64,000 nt of DNA, taken from contig NZ_JABEQM010000003.1 of the NCBI RefSeq assembly GCF_014174155.1, positions 124,001-188,000 on the forward strand. The letters are read 5' to 3'. Position numbers and translations under genes: made by a program. This DNA is from Gluconacetobacter tumulisoli. Its GTDB lineage: Bacteria > Pseudomonadota > Alphaproteobacteria > Acetobacterales > Acetobacteraceae. Below, one piece after another: positions 9,303 through 18,650 of this stretch (positions are counted from its first letter, which is position 1; every line of letters begins with the position of its first letter). Below the pieces are notes generated by a model that had not been told where the DNA came from, did not search any database, and saw only the letters and a program-made list of their open reading frames with translations.

Positions 9303-10405
9303 CCGATCTTCAGGGCCGCCTTGTCCTGTCGGACAGGGTCGTCGACGGCACGCTGTCGTTCGACGGGGTGATCCGGTCGATCGACGAACGCGGCGGGGCG
9401 GAGGGCCGCTACATCCTGCCGGGCTTTGTCGATGCGCATGTACATGGCGGCGACGGCGCCGACACGATGGACGGCGCGGCGGCGATCCGCCGCCTGTCCC
9501 GCTTCCACATGGCGCACGGGACAACCACGATCCTGCCGACCACCATCACCCGTCCTTGGCCGGACGTCATGGACGCGCTGCGGGCGGTGGCGGAGGTCAG
9601 GTGCGACGGGGTCGCGGACGGGCCGGCCATTCACGGCGCCCATCTGGAAGGGCCGTTCGTCAGCCCGCATCGCCTGGGCGCGCAGCCGCCCTTCGCCATC
9701 GCGCCGGATCCCGCGCATGTGCGCGCGGCGCTGGAGGTCGGGATCGTGCGGGTGGTGACGCTGGCGCCCGAACTGGACCATGCCGACACGGCCATCGCGG
9801 CCTTCGCCGCGGCGGGCGTGCGCGTCAGCATCGGCCATACCACCGCCAGCTTCGAACAGACCGAGCAGGCAATCTGCCGGGTCTGCGCGGCGGGCGGGAC
9901 GGTCGGCGCGACCCATCTGTTCAATGCCATGGGCGGGATCGAGGGCCGTCGGCCCGGACCGGCGGCGGCGCTGTTCTGCAGCGATGCAAGCTTTGCCGAA
10001 CTGATCTTCGACACCCATCACGTCCATCCCGGCAGCTTCAGGCTGGCGCATCGGGTGATGGGCGACCGCCTGCTGTTCGTCACCGACGCGATGCGTGCCA
10101 CCGGCCTGGGCGACGGGCCCAGCCAGCTGGGCGGGCAGGACGTGATGATCCGGGACGGGATCGCACGCCTGCCCGACGGCGTGCTGGCCGGCAGCGTCCT
10201 GACCTTGGATGTCGCCCTGCGCAATGCCGTGCGGGCCGGGACGACGATCACCGACGCGGCCGCCCTGGTCAGCGGGAATGCCGCCCGCTATCTGGGCCTG
10301 GACGATCGCGGGGCCCTGCGGCCGGGCCTGCGCGCCGATTTCGTCGTGATGAACGATGCGTTCGAGGTCGAGGAAGTCTGGGTCGAAGGCGTGCGCCGGC
10401 GATAG
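9299..10405 (+). CDS. nagA: N-acetylglucosamine-6-phosphate deacetylase
   Basis: A 368-residue amidohydrolase-superfamily enzyme that removes acetate from GlcNAc-6-phosphate, producing the substrate of NagB. Motifs: GFVDAHVHGG (first metal-site strand), GAHLEGPF (metal-binding Glu), SIGHTTAS and ATHLFNAM (metal-binding His residues), LFVTDAM (catalytic Asp). The ATG at 9299 overlaps the regulator stop by 4 bases. The open frame extends much further upstream, but that part is antiparallel coding noise inside the regulator gene. Cytoplasmic. Confidence 0.95.
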   Translation: MTDLQGRLVLSDRVVDGTLSFDGVIRSIDERGGAEGRYILPGFVDAHVHGGDGADTMDGAAAIRRLSRFHMAHGTTTILPTTITRPWPDVMDALRAVAEVRCDGVADGPAIHGAHLEGPFVSPHRLGAQPPFAIAPDPAHVRAALEVGIVRVVTLAPELDHADTAIAAFAAAGVRVSIGHTTASFEQTEQAICRVCAAGGTVGATHLFNAMGGIEGRRPGPAAALFCSDASFAELIFDTHHVHPGSFRLAHRVMGDRLLFVTDAMRATGLGDGPSQLGGQDVMIRDGIARLPDGVLAGSVLTLDVALRNAVRAGTTITDAAALVSGNAARYLGLDDRGALRPGLRADFVVMNDAFEVEEVWVEGVRRR

Positions 10406-10440
10406 GATCGTCCGGTCGGGGCGGACCCCGGTCGGGCGCG

Positions 10441-11760
10441 TTATTGCGGCACCAGCGGGGCCATGGCCTGCCGCGCCCCGTGATCCTTCAGGACATGCAG
10501 CCCGAACAGCAGGATATAGAGATAGGCGGGGATCATGATGCCGGCGAAGACGGCCTGGAAATCGTGGAACTGCTTCAGGGCCACGAAGATCTGCGGCAGG
10601 ACGGCCCCGCCCGAGAACGCCATGACCAGGTAGGCCGAAGCCCGCCCCGTGGCATTGCCCATGCCGCGGATGGAAATCGGAAACAGGGTCGGCAGGATCA
10701 TGGCATTCGCCAGGCCCAGCAGCGCCACGCAGGCGACGGAGGCATATCCGCTGGTCAGGAAGGCGCAGACCGTCAGGACGATGCCAGTTGCCGCCGACAC
10801 GACCAGGCAGCGTTCCTGCGACAGCAGGCGCGGCACGAACAGCAGCCCGCCGACATAGCCGACCATCATGGCCGCCAGCGTCAGTGCGGTGAAGAATTTG
10901 GTCGTATCCAGCGGCAGGCCGAAGCCCCGGCCGTAGGTGCCGATGGCATCGCCCGCCATGACTTCGACGCCCACGTACAGGAACATGCCCAGCACGCCGA
11001 ACAGCAGGCGCGCCCGCGGCGGGGCGGCCTGGCATGATGCGGACAGGGGGGCGCCGGCGGTCGTCCCGGCTGCGGCGGTTGCCTCCAGATCGATGTCCGG
11101 CAGGGAGGAGCGCAGGACCCAGGCCGACGCCAGCAGCAGGACCAGCGCCATGCCCAGATAGGGCAGGTACACGGCATGGGTGAAGCCGTCGAGGATGCGG
11201 TCACGCGCGATGGGATCGGTCGTGGCGCGAATCCGGTTCGCGACCCCGCCGATGTCGCGCATGACAAGGACCGCAAGGGCGATCGGCGCGACGATGCCGG
11301 CGAATTTGTTGCACACGCCCATGATTGCGATGCGCTGGGCCGCGTTCTCGATCGGGCCGAGGACGCTGACATAGGGATTGATCGTGATCTGCAGCAGCGA
11401 CAGCCCAGCGCCCAGTACCACCAGCCCGCCCAGTGCCCCGGGATACCAGCGCAGGCTGATGAACTGGCCGAACAGGGCCACGCCCGCCGCCATGACCACC
11501 AGGGCCAGCGCCAGCCCTTTCTTCAGGCCCGTCCTGGCGGTGATGAACGACGCCGGCACCGGGAACAGGAAATAGGACAGGTAGAACACCAGCGGGATCA
11601 GGAAGGCGCTGACGTCGCTGATGTCGAATGCAACCTGCACGAACGAGATCAGCGGCCCGTTCAGCCAGGTGACGAAGCCGATCATGAAAAACAGGCTGCC
11701 CAGCATCACGATGGGCAGCCAGCCATAGGGGCCGGCGGGACTTTTGAATCGAGCGGGCAT
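10441..11760 (-). CDS. nagP: MFS sugar transporter, FucP/GluP/NagP family
   Basis: A 439-residue, 12-segment major facilitator of the fucose/glucose-galactose subfamily. N-terminal GFVTWLNGPL and the segment GLSLLQITINPYVSVLGP are typical of this group, which includes NagP GlcNAc permeases. Lying between nagA and the ROK/GH20 genes it most likely brings GlcNAc through the inner membrane without phosphorylating it. An upstream in-frame ATG at 11805 would add 15 residues; the ATG at 11760 is chosen because it fits the family N-terminus. It is divergent from the ROK regulator across a dyad-rich gap. Confidence 0.82.
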   Translation of the reverse strand: MPARFKSPAGPYGWLPIVMLGSLFFMIGFVTWLNGPLISFVQVAFDISDVSAFLIPLVFYLSYFLFPVPASFITARTGLKKGLALALVVMAAGVALFGQFISLRWYPGALGGLVVLGAGLSLLQITINPYVSVLGPIENAAQRIAIMGVCNKFAGIVAPIALAVLVMRDIGGVANRIRATTDPIARDRILDGFTHAVYLPYLGMALVLLLASAWVLRSSLPDIDLEATAAAGTTAGAPLSASCQAAPPRARLLFGVLGMFLYVGVEVMAGDAIGTYGRGFGLPLDTTKFFTALTLAAMMVGYVGGLLFVPRLLSQERCLVVSAATGIVLTVCAFLTSGYASVACVALLGLANAMILPTLFPISIRGMGNATGRASAYLVMAFSGGAVLPQIFVALKQFHDFQAVFAGIMIPAYLYILLFGLHVLKDHGARQAMAPLVPQ

Positions 11761-11816
11761 GGGTGGTCGTTCTTTCGGTTCTGCGTGGTCGAGGGCATGA
11801 TGCATGCCTGTTCTGT

Positions 11817-11866
11817 ATCCGTCACGAATGACGGATTCGTTTTGTCAAAAAAATACGCTATTGACA
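11817..11866. promoter_or_regulatory. Two dyads between divergent nagP-like and ROK genes
   Basis: ATCCGTCA-CGAA-TGACGGAT (11817-11836) is a perfect 8-base inverted repeat. Next to it, TGTCAA (11843-11848) and TTGACA (11861-11866) form a second inverted repeat with a 12-base spacer. TTGACA on each strand also equals a sigma-70 -35 box, so the second dyad may be back-to-back promoters or an operator over them. Probable binding region of the ROK regulator. Confidence 0.5.
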
Positions 11867-11892
11867 GTTTTATAGTTTATCAATCGAAATAA

Positions 11893-13065
11893 GTGCCGAC
11901 GACAGGACGGGCTCGCACATCCATGTTTACACCGGCACAGTACCAGATCCTGACCGCGATCAGCCGCTCCGGCACCATGAGCCGCACCGATCTTGCGGGG
12001 GTTACTGGCCTGAGCAAGGCCAGCATTTCCATGCTGACCAAGGAATTGATCGGACGGGGAATCCTTGGCGAACGCGAACTGGTGTTCGGGCAGGGCAGGC
12101 CCTCGGTCCTGCTGGGGCTGGAAGCAAACGCCGCCAGCTTCGTCGGCATTTCCCTGCAGGCCGACCCGACCATCCTGCTGCTGACCGACCTGCACGGTGC
12201 GCCCCGCGCGCGGATGGAACTGCCCCGACGCCGCGGGCACGAACAATGCCTGACCGAACTGGTCGAGGCCTTGCCGACCCTGTTGTCCCGCGCAGGGCAG
12301 CCGGTCGGGCCGATATCGGGAATCGGCATCGCCCTGCCGGGATTCGTATCGCGCGACCGCACCACCTGCCTGTATTCGACGGCGCTGGGGTGGAGCAATG
12401 TCGACATCGTCGGCTATCTGGCGACTTTGTGCGATATTCCTGCCTATATCGAAAACGATGCCAATGCCCTGATCCTGGGTGAGCAGCTGTTCGGCATCAT
12501 GCGGGATTGTCCCGATTTCAGCATGATCGCGGTCGGCGACGGCATCGGATGCGCGCATATCGTCGACGGGCGGCTGCATCGCGGCCATAACGGCGGCGCG
12601 GGTGAAATTTCGCATGCGCCGGTCGTCCTGGACGGCGGGACCATCGGCGCGTTGCCCTGCCGGTGCGGCAAGCGGGGATGCCTGGAGACGGTGGCGACCC
12701 TGCAGGCCATCCGGGCGGCGGCGCGCCAGGCGGGCCTGCCGTCCGATATCGCCGAACTGGCGCAGATGGCCCAGACCGGCCGGCCGGAGGCCCTGGCCAT
12801 TCTGCATCGTGCGGCGTCGGCGCTGGGAATTGCGATCGCGCAGCTGATTCAGATGTTCGATCCCAGCCACGTGGTCATCATGCTCGACACCGCCCTGAAA
12901 GGGGAGGTGTTCGGCGCAATGGTCCAGCAGACGGTCGAGGCCCACGTCATGCGCCGGCCGGATGGGCAGGCGACGCTCTATCTGCGTGACGCGCAGAAGG
13001 ACGGCTTTGCCAGCGGTGCGGCCAGCCTGGCGGCACAGCAATTCCTGTTCGGCCTGGACCGGTGA
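11893..13065 (+). CDS. ROK-family transcriptional regulator (NagC-like)
   Basis: A 390-residue ROK repressor. An N-terminal winged helix-turn-helix (about residues 15-65, SRTDLAGVTGLSKASISML) precedes a ROK sugar-sensing domain with IENDANAL, GHNGGAGEISH and the zinc motif CRCGKRGC (about 256-263). The kinase-type ATP loop DxGGT is not present at the domain start (FVGISLQAD), so it is a regulator and not a sugar kinase. The start may be GTG 11893 or ATG 11923 (MFTPAQYQ); neither has a strong SD. Its place between the importer and the hexosaminidase suggests control of both by GlcNAc or its phosphate. Confidence 0.85.
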   Translation: MPTTGRARTSMFTPAQYQILTAISRSGTMSRTDLAGVTGLSKASISMLTKELIGRGILGERELVFGQGRPSVLLGLEANAASFVGISLQADPTILLLTDLHGAPRARMELPRRRGHEQCLTELVEALPTLLSRAGQPVGPISGIGIALPGFVSRDRTTCLYSTALGWSNVDIVGYLATLCDIPAYIENDANALILGEQLFGIMRDCPDFSMIAVGDGIGCAHIVDGRLHRGHNGGAGEISHAPVVLDGGTIGALPCRCGKRGCLETVATLQAIRAAARQAGLPSDIAELAQMAQTGRPEALAILHRAASALGIAIAQLIQMFDPSHVVIMLDTALKGEVFGAMVQQTVEAHVMRRPDGQATLYLRDAQKDGFASGAASLAAQQFLFGLDR

Positions 13066-13163
13066 GAGCCCCTTTGAAACCGCGCGCCGCGAGGGGATGT
13101 TCTGCCGGCCCGTTCATGCTTTCGAACAATCCATATGAAAACAGGGAAGACAAGGAGAGCCCG

Positions 13164-15356
13164 ATGACGGGAAACGACGTTCGGACGCGCCGTCCGACGC
13201 GCGGCCGCACGTGCGCGTATCTGGGCCGCGCCGCGCGGGGCGTGGGCGTCGCGATGGCGGCCCTGCTGTCCGCGGCCGGCATGGCACAGGCGGCGCCGGC
13301 CCTGATGCCGCAACCCGCGTCCGCCCAGTTCGATACGGGCAGCCTGCCGATTCCTGCCGGCCTGTCGGTGGTCTGGGAGGGCACGCGGACGGCGCTGCTG
13401 GACCGGGCGGTCGGGCGCTTCACCGCGCGTCTGGCGGCGCTGGGCGGCATTCCGGCGCCGGCCCCCGACGCGCCGGGAGGGGGGGCGATCCCCCTGCATA
13501 TCCGTGTCGGTTCCGATCCGGGCTATCTGAGCATTGCGGCGCGCGAGCAGTACAGGCTGACGGTCGACGCAAACGGAATCGACCTTGTGGCGGACGGCCC
13601 TGCGGGCGTGCTGCATGGCCTTGCCACGCTGCTGCAATTGGTGCAGGCCGGGCCGCAGCAGCCGTCCATCGCCTATGCGCGGATCGACGATGCGCCGCGC
13701 TTCGCGTGGCGCGGCGTCATGATCGATGTCTCGCGTCATTTCATGACGATCGAGACCCTGAAACGCCAGATCGACGCCATGGAGATGGTGAAGCTGGATG
13801 TCCTGCACCTGCATCTGAGCGACGGCCAGGGCTTCCGCGTCGAAAGCCGCGTCTTTCCCAGGCTGACGCGTGTGGCGTCCCATGGCCAGTACTACACGCA
13901 GGACCAGATCCGCGACCTGGTCGCCTATGCGGCGGACCGGGGAATCCGCATCGTTCCGGAATTCGACACGCCGGGCCATTCGTTCGCGCTGCTGCTGGCC
14001 TATCCCGAACTGGCGTCGCAGGCCCCGGTGCCCGGCGACCGCCATCAGGTCAATGTGGCGGCGATCAACCCGACGCTGGAAGAAAGCTATCGTTTCCTTC
14101 GCCGTCTGTATGGCGAAATGGGGCGTCTGTTCCCCGATCGCTATTTCCATGCCGGCGGCGACGAGGTCTCGCCCACGCAATGGACGAAGAATCCCGCGAT
14201 CGCCGCCTTCATGACGCAGCATGGCTTCGCCACCACGCAGCAATTGCAGGCCAGGTTCACCGCCCGGATCCAGAAGATCCTTCAGGACCAGGGCAAGATC
14301 ATGATGGGATGGGACGAGGTCTCGGAGGCGCCGATTCCCGACAACGTCGTCGTCGAGGCGTGGCGGGGGTCGAAATTCATTGCGTCCGCCACGCGGGCGG
14401 GGCATCCGGTAGTAGTCTCGGCGGGTTATTACCTCGATTTTCTGCTGCCCGCGTCGGAACATTACCTGGTCGACCCGCTGGATCCACGGGCCAGCGGGCT
14501 GGCGCCGGAACTGGCGGAAAAGCTCCGCCCGAAACTGGGCGCCATGGCCGATGCCCTCAAGCTCGATCCGTCGGCGACGATGACCCCGGTCCAGGACAGG
14601 CTGGTGATGGGGGGCGAGGCCCCGCTCTGGACGGAGGTCGTGACCGACGAAATGCTGGACGCCCGGCTGTGGCCGCGGTCCGCCGCCATCGCCGAACGGT
14701 TCTGGTCGCCGGCGTCGGTGCGCGACGTGCGCGACATGTATCGCCGGCTGGCCGTGGTGCAGGACGAATTATGCGTGACAGGGCTGCAGGCGCAGGCCAA
14801 TCGCTACCGCATGGCCGCGCGGCTGTCGCCCGGCGATGCGGGGCCGGTGCTGGCCCTGGCCGATGCGACCAGCCCGATCAGGAATTACGGCCATAATCAT
14901 CTGGTGTTCCACGGAACGAAAATTGCGCCCGAACAGCGGATGAACACGCCCAGCGACATCGCCGCGCCCGACAGCCTGGCGGCCGAGCGGTTCGACGATC
15001 TGGCACATCGTTACGTGGCCGGCGACCGTTCGGTCCGCCCGGTGCTGGAGACCATGCTGACGCGCTGGCGCGACAATGACGTGGCATTCCAGGCGGTATC
15101 GGCGGGTCACCCGATCCTGGAAGAGGCCCGTCCGGCCTCGCAGGAACTGAAGGCCCTGGCGCAGGCCGGGCTGGACGCCCTGGCGGGACGGAAAGACACG
15201 CAGTGGCGGGCTGCGACCAGCGCCCTGCTGGCCCGGCAGGACCAGGCGGTGGCGGCATCGGCCAACATGGTCGTCAGCCGTGCGGCGCCCCAGCCGCCGG
15301 CGGACCTGCTTCAGGACATCACGCCGGGCGTCCGTGCCCTGGCGGGCCTGGACTGA
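13164..15356 (+). CDS. Exported GH20 beta-N-acetylhexosaminidase
   Basis: A 730-residue enzyme with a signal peptide (hydrophobic core AMAALLSAAGMA, cleavage near AQAA), a GH20b-type N-terminal domain and a GH20 barrel. The barrel shows RGVMIDVSRHF, HLHLSDGQGFR, VPEFDTPGHS and the catalytic Asp-Glu pair in HAGGDEVSP. It would release GlcNAc from chito-oligosaccharides in the periplasm or outside the cell, feeding the importer and NagA/NagB. The ATG at 13164 is preferred because AAGGAGA precedes it by 7 bases; the frame itself stays open back to the end of the ROK gene. Confidence 0.93.
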   Translation: MTGNDVRTRRPTRGRTCAYLGRAARGVGVAMAALLSAAGMAQAAPALMPQPASAQFDTGSLPIPAGLSVVWEGTRTALLDRAVGRFTARLAALGGIPAPAPDAPGGGAIPLHIRVGSDPGYLSIAAREQYRLTVDANGIDLVADGPAGVLHGLATLLQLVQAGPQQPSIAYARIDDAPRFAWRGVMIDVSRHFMTIETLKRQIDAMEMVKLDVLHLHLSDGQGFRVESRVFPRLTRVASHGQYYTQDQIRDLVAYAADRGIRIVPEFDTPGHSFALLLAYPELASQAPVPGDRHQVNVAAINPTLEESYRFLRRLYGEMGRLFPDRYFHAGGDEVSPTQWTKNPAIAAFMTQHGFATTQQLQARFTARIQKILQDQGKIMMGWDEVSEAPIPDNVVVEAWRGSKFIASATRAGHPVVVSAGYYLDFLLPASEHYLVDPLDPRASGLAPELAEKLRPKLGAMADALKLDPSATMTPVQDRLVMGGEAPLWTEVVTDEMLDARLWPRSAAIAERFWSPASVRDVRDMYRRLAVVQDELCVTGLQAQANRYRMAARLSPGDAGPVLALADATSPIRNYGHNHLVFHGTKIAPEQRMNTPSDIAAPDSLAAERFDDLAHRYVAGDRSVRPVLETMLTRWRDNDVAFQAVSAGHPILEEARPASQELKALAQAGLDALAGRKDTQWRAATSALLARQDQAVAASANMVVSRAAPQPPADLLQDITPGVRALAGLD

Positions 15357-15375
15357 AGCTCGCCGCCTGGCGGTA

Positions 15376-15924
15376 TCAGGCCCCGCGGGACGGCGGCGTG
15401 GCGTCGCCGTCGCCCAGCGGGCGTTGCAGCAGGACGATATCCAGCCAGCGCCCATGCTTGTATCCGACGGCGTGCAACGTGCCGGCGTTGCGAAAGCCGT
15501 GGCGTTCATGCAGCCGCACGGACGGCAGATTGTCGCTGTCGCCGACCACCGCCACCATCTGGCGGAAGCCGCGCGCCGTGCATGCGTCCAGCAGGGCGGC
15601 CAGCAATGCCCCGCCGATCCCCCGGCCGGTCATGTCCGGATGCAGGTAGATCGAATCCTCGACCGTATCGCGATAGGCGGCGCGCGTATGGTACGGCCCC
15701 GCATAGGCGTATCCGACGACGGTACCCGCGTGTTCGGCCACCAGGTAGGGGTAGCCCGCCGATACCACGCTGTTGTGGCGCCGCGTCATGTCGGCCAGGT
15801 CGGGAGCCTCAGTCTCGAACGATGCGGTGCCGTGTCGCACGTGCCAGGCGTAGATCGCGGTGATGGCGGGCAGGTCCGCGATCGTCGCCGGCCGTACGGC
15901 GGGGAGGGGTGTCGTGTCCGTCAT
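15376..15924 (-). CDS. GNAT N-acetyltransferase (phosphinothricin acetyltransferase-like)
   Basis: A 182-residue GNAT protein similar to the PAT/Bar and MnaT group. Visible are VRPATIADLPAI at the start, YAWHVRHGTASFET (typical of this subgroup), GYAYAGPYHTRAAYR, the acetyl-CoA loop MTGRGIGGALLAAL and RLHERHGFRNAG. It transfers acetyl from acetyl-CoA to a small amine, in relatives methionine sulfoximine or amino acids. The ATG at 15924 is chosen since the family motif starts eight residues later. It lies 13 bases after the aldo/keto reductase gene, on the same strand. Confidence 0.85.
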   Translation of the reverse strand: MTDTTPLPAVRPATIADLPAITAIYAWHVRHGTASFETEAPDLADMTRRHNSVVSAGYPYLVAEHAGTVVGYAYAGPYHTRAAYRDTVEDSIYLHPDMTGRGIGGALLAALLDACTARGFRQMVAVVGDSDNLPSVRLHERHGFRNAGTLHAVGYKHGRWLDIVLLQRPLGDGDATPPSRGA

Positions 15925-15937
15925 GGGGATCGGTCGC

Positions 15938-16915
15938 TTAGAATCCAACGACCGGATGGGGGACGTACGGGGCCTCCAGCGCCGCAATCTCCGCGTCGTC
16001 CAGGGTCAGGGACAGGGCGGCCAGCGCGTCGTCCAGATGGCCGGGCTTCGACGCGCCGACGATCGGCGCGGTAACCCCGGGCTGTTGCAGCAGCCACGCC
16101 ATGGCGACCTGTGCGCGCGGCACGCCGCGGGCCTGTGCGATCCGGCCGACCGCGTCGATCGTCGCCCGGTCGGCCTCGACCGTCGCGGTATAGAGGGCGC
16201 GCGTGACCTTGTCGGTTTCCTGGCGGACGGTGCTGTCGCGCCAGTCCCTGGCCAGCAGGCCGCGTGCCAGCGGGCTCCAGGGCAGGACACCGATCCCCTG
16301 GTCGCGGCAGAAGGGCAGCATTTCGCGCTCTTCCTCGCGGTTCAGCAGGTTCAGATGGTCCTGCATGGACACGAATTCGGTCCATCCGTTCAGGCGGGCG
16401 GTATAGATGGCCTTGGCGAACTGCCAGGCGAACATCGACGATGCGCCGATGTAGCGCGCCTTGCCGGCCTTTACGACATCGTGCAGGGCCTCCATCGTTT
16501 CCTCGATCGGCGTGTGCGGATCCCAGCGATGGATCTGGTACAGATCGACATAGTCGGTGCCCAGGCGGCGCAGGCTGTTGTCGATCTCGGCCAGGATGGC
16601 GCGGCGCGACAGGCCGGATCCGTTCGGCCCGCTGCGCACGGGGAAGAAGACCTTGGTCGCCAGCACGATCTCGTCCCGGCGGGCGAAATCGCGGATGGCC
16701 CGGCCGACGATTTCCTCGGACGTGCCGTCGGAATAGCTGTTGGCGGTGTCCAGGAAGGTGATCCCGGCCTCCAGCGCCTGGCGGATCAGGGGGCGGCTGG
16801 CCTCCTCGTCCAGGGTCCAGGAATGGTTGCCGCGGTCCGGGATGCCATAGGTCATGCATCCCAGGCAGATGCGCGAGACCTGGAGGCCGCTGCGGCCCAG
16901 TCTTGTATAATCCAT
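15938..16915 (-). CDS. Aldo/keto reductase
   Basis: A 325-residue NAD(P)H-dependent aldo/keto reductase. It has the catalytic set Asp/Tyr in DTANSYSDG, Lys in LATKVF and His in LYQIHRWD. The C-terminal cofactor segment PIVGASKPGHLDDAL is also present. It resembles the YajO/Tas-like AKR subfamily. The reaction is reduction of an aldehyde or ketone; the substrate is unknown. It is followed at once by the GNAT gene, so the two probably share a transcript. Confidence 0.92.
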   Translation of the reverse strand: MDYTRLGRSGLQVSRICLGCMTYGIPDRGNHSWTLDEEASRPLIRQALEAGITFLDTANSYSDGTSEEIVGRAIRDFARRDEIVLATKVFFPVRSGPNGSGLSRRAILAEIDNSLRRLGTDYVDLYQIHRWDPHTPIEETMEALHDVVKAGKARYIGASSMFAWQFAKAIYTARLNGWTEFVSMQDHLNLLNREEEREMLPFCRDQGIGVLPWSPLARGLLARDWRDSTVRQETDKVTRALYTATVEADRATIDAVGRIAQARGVPRAQVAMAWLLQQPGVTAPIVGASKPGHLDDALAALSLTLDDAEIAALEAPYVPHPVVGF

Positions 16916-16994
16916 GGTGGGATTCCCTTGCGTCGGGCCTGTCGGCGGATGTGTGGCTGGCGGAAAGGCAGCAGAACGGCCTGCTCCGTGTCAA

Positions 16995-18650
16995 TCATGA
17001 CGCGCCGATGCGGGGGGCCGATGGGGGAAGCGCCGACAGATGATCGGCGGCCGCGACCAGCGTCCGGGTGAAGGGGTGGCGTGGCGCGGACAGGACTTCG
17101 CCGGCCGGTCCGGCCTCGACGATGCGGCCGTGGCGCATGACCAGCACGTCGTCGCACATCTGCCGGATGACCCCCAGGTCGTGGGAGATGAACAGATAGG
17201 CCACGCCCAGGTCCCGCTGCAATTCGTCCAGAAGTCCCAGCACCTGCGCCTGGACCGAGACGTCGAGCGCCGAGACCGGTTCGTCGCACACGATCACGGC
17301 GGGGCGCACCGCCACGGCGCGGGCGATCGCCACGCGCTGCCGCTGGCCGCCCGACAGGGTCCGGGGCAGGCGGCCGGCCAGTGCGGCCGGCAGCCGCACG
17401 CGTTCCAGCAGGGCCGTGATGGCGTGGTCGTGCGTCGTTCCTGGCTGACCGCCCGCCGTCAGCGCGTCGGACAGGATCTCGCGCACGGTCCAGCGCGGGT
17501 CGAACGAACCCAGCGGATCCTGGTAGATCATCGCCATGGCGTGCCGGCGGGCCCGCCGTTCGCGTTCCGCAACCGGGTGCCGGCCGGTGGTCACCCACGG
17601 AGCGTCCAGGAAGGCGATGTCGCCGGAATCGGGACGCGCGAAACCCATGACCATGCGGGCGGTGGTGGTCTTTCCCGACCCGGATTCGCCGATCAGCCCA
17701 AGGGTCCGGCCGGGGTGCAGCGCGAAGCCGACGTCCTCGACGATGCGGCGGTCGACATGGTCGGGGCCGCGCATCGTGATCGACAGGCCGTGCGCCGTCA
17801 GCAGGGGCGGGGCCCTGTCGCCGGTGGCCGGGGGCGCAGGCCGCCTGGGCTGCCGGCCGGGGGCGGCGTCCAGCAGGGCGCGGGTGTAGGGATGGTCGGG
17901 GTGGGCCAGGATCCGCCGCGTGTCGCCCTGTTCCACGACCCCGCCATGGCGCAGGACCACGATTTCGTCCGCCAGGCGGGCGACGAAGCCCAGGTCGTGG
18001 CTGATGATCAGCAGGCCGGTGCCCCGGTCCCGCAGCGTGGCGAGAAGATCCAGGATCTGCGCCTGTACCGACGGGTCCAGGGCGGTCGTGGGTTCGTCCG
18101 CGATCAGCAGCGGCGGGTCCATCGCGATGGCGCTGGCGATCAGGGCGCGTTGCCGCAGCCCGCCCGACAGTTCGTCCGACCGCTGGCGCGCGCGCAGGGC
18201 GGGGTCGGGAATGCCGACCTGGCCCAGCAGGTCCTGCACGCGGCGACGCCGGCTGTCGCGCGTGCCCCAGCCATGGGCCGCCAGGGCCTCGGCGATTTCA
18301 TGTCCGACCGGCCGCAGCGGATCGAGCGCCACCAGCGCATCCTGCAGGACCATGCCGATATCCCGTCCGCGCAGGTCGCGCCAGGCCCGTGGCGGGAGGG
18401 ACAGCAGGTCGCGGCCGCCCAGCGACAGGCGCGATGCGGAAATCCGCGCGTTCGGGCCGGCCAGGCCGATCAGGGTACGCGCGGTGACGCTCTTGCCCGA
18501 TCCGGATTCCCCGACCAGCGCCACCACACGGCCCGGCCGCAGGGTGAACGAGATGTCGCGGACCGCGACCTCGTCGCCCCCCCGGCCGGGGAAGGCGACC
18601 GACAGGCGTTCGACGACCAGCGTCGCGTCGTCGCGTGGCGGGACGGTCAT
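16995..18650 (-). CDS. ABC transporter ATPase with two nucleotide-binding domains (peptide/nickel type)
   Basis: A 551-residue fusion of two OppD/OppF-like ATPases. Domain 1: Walker A GESGSGKSVT, signature LSGGLRQRA, Walker B LLIADEPTTALD. Domain 2: Walker A GESGSGKTTT, signature LSGGQRQRV, Walker B VIVCDEPVSALD. This two-in-one layout is that of YejF and GsiA. The start ATG at 18650 overlaps the upstream permease stop by 4 bases (ATGA). It energises the transporter formed with the two permeases and binding protein encoded just upstream. Confidence 0.94.
   Translation of the reverse strand: MTVPPRDDATLVVERLSVAFPGRGGDEVAVRDISFTLRPGRVVALVGESGSGKSVTARTLIGLAGPNARISASRLSLGGRDLLSLPPRAWRDLRGRDIGMVLQDALVALDPLRPVGHEIAEALAAHGWGTRDSRRRRVQDLLGQVGIPDPALRARQRSDELSGGLRQRALIASAIAMDPPLLIADEPTTALDPSVQAQILDLLATLRDRGTGLLIISHDLGFVARLADEIVVLRHGGVVEQGDTRRILAHPDHPYTRALLDAAPGRQPRRPAPPATGDRAPPLLTAHGLSITMRGPDHVDRRIVEDVGFALHPGRTLGLIGESGSGKTTTARMVMGFARPDSGDIAFLDAPWVTTGRHPVAERERRARRHAMAMIYQDPLGSFDPRWTVREILSDALTAGGQPGTTHDHAITALLERVRLPAALAGRLPRTLSGGQRQRVAIARAVAVRPAVIVCDEPVSALDVSVQAQVLGLLDELQRDLGVAYLFISHDLGVIRQMCDDVLVMRHGRIVEAGPAGEVLSAPRHPFTRTLVAAADHLSALPPSAPRIGAS

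Noticed and set aside
11893-13065. ROK protein as the missing GlcNAc kinase
   Set aside because: It has an N-terminal helix-turn-helix and lacks the DxGGT ATP loop, so it fits a repressor, not a kinase.
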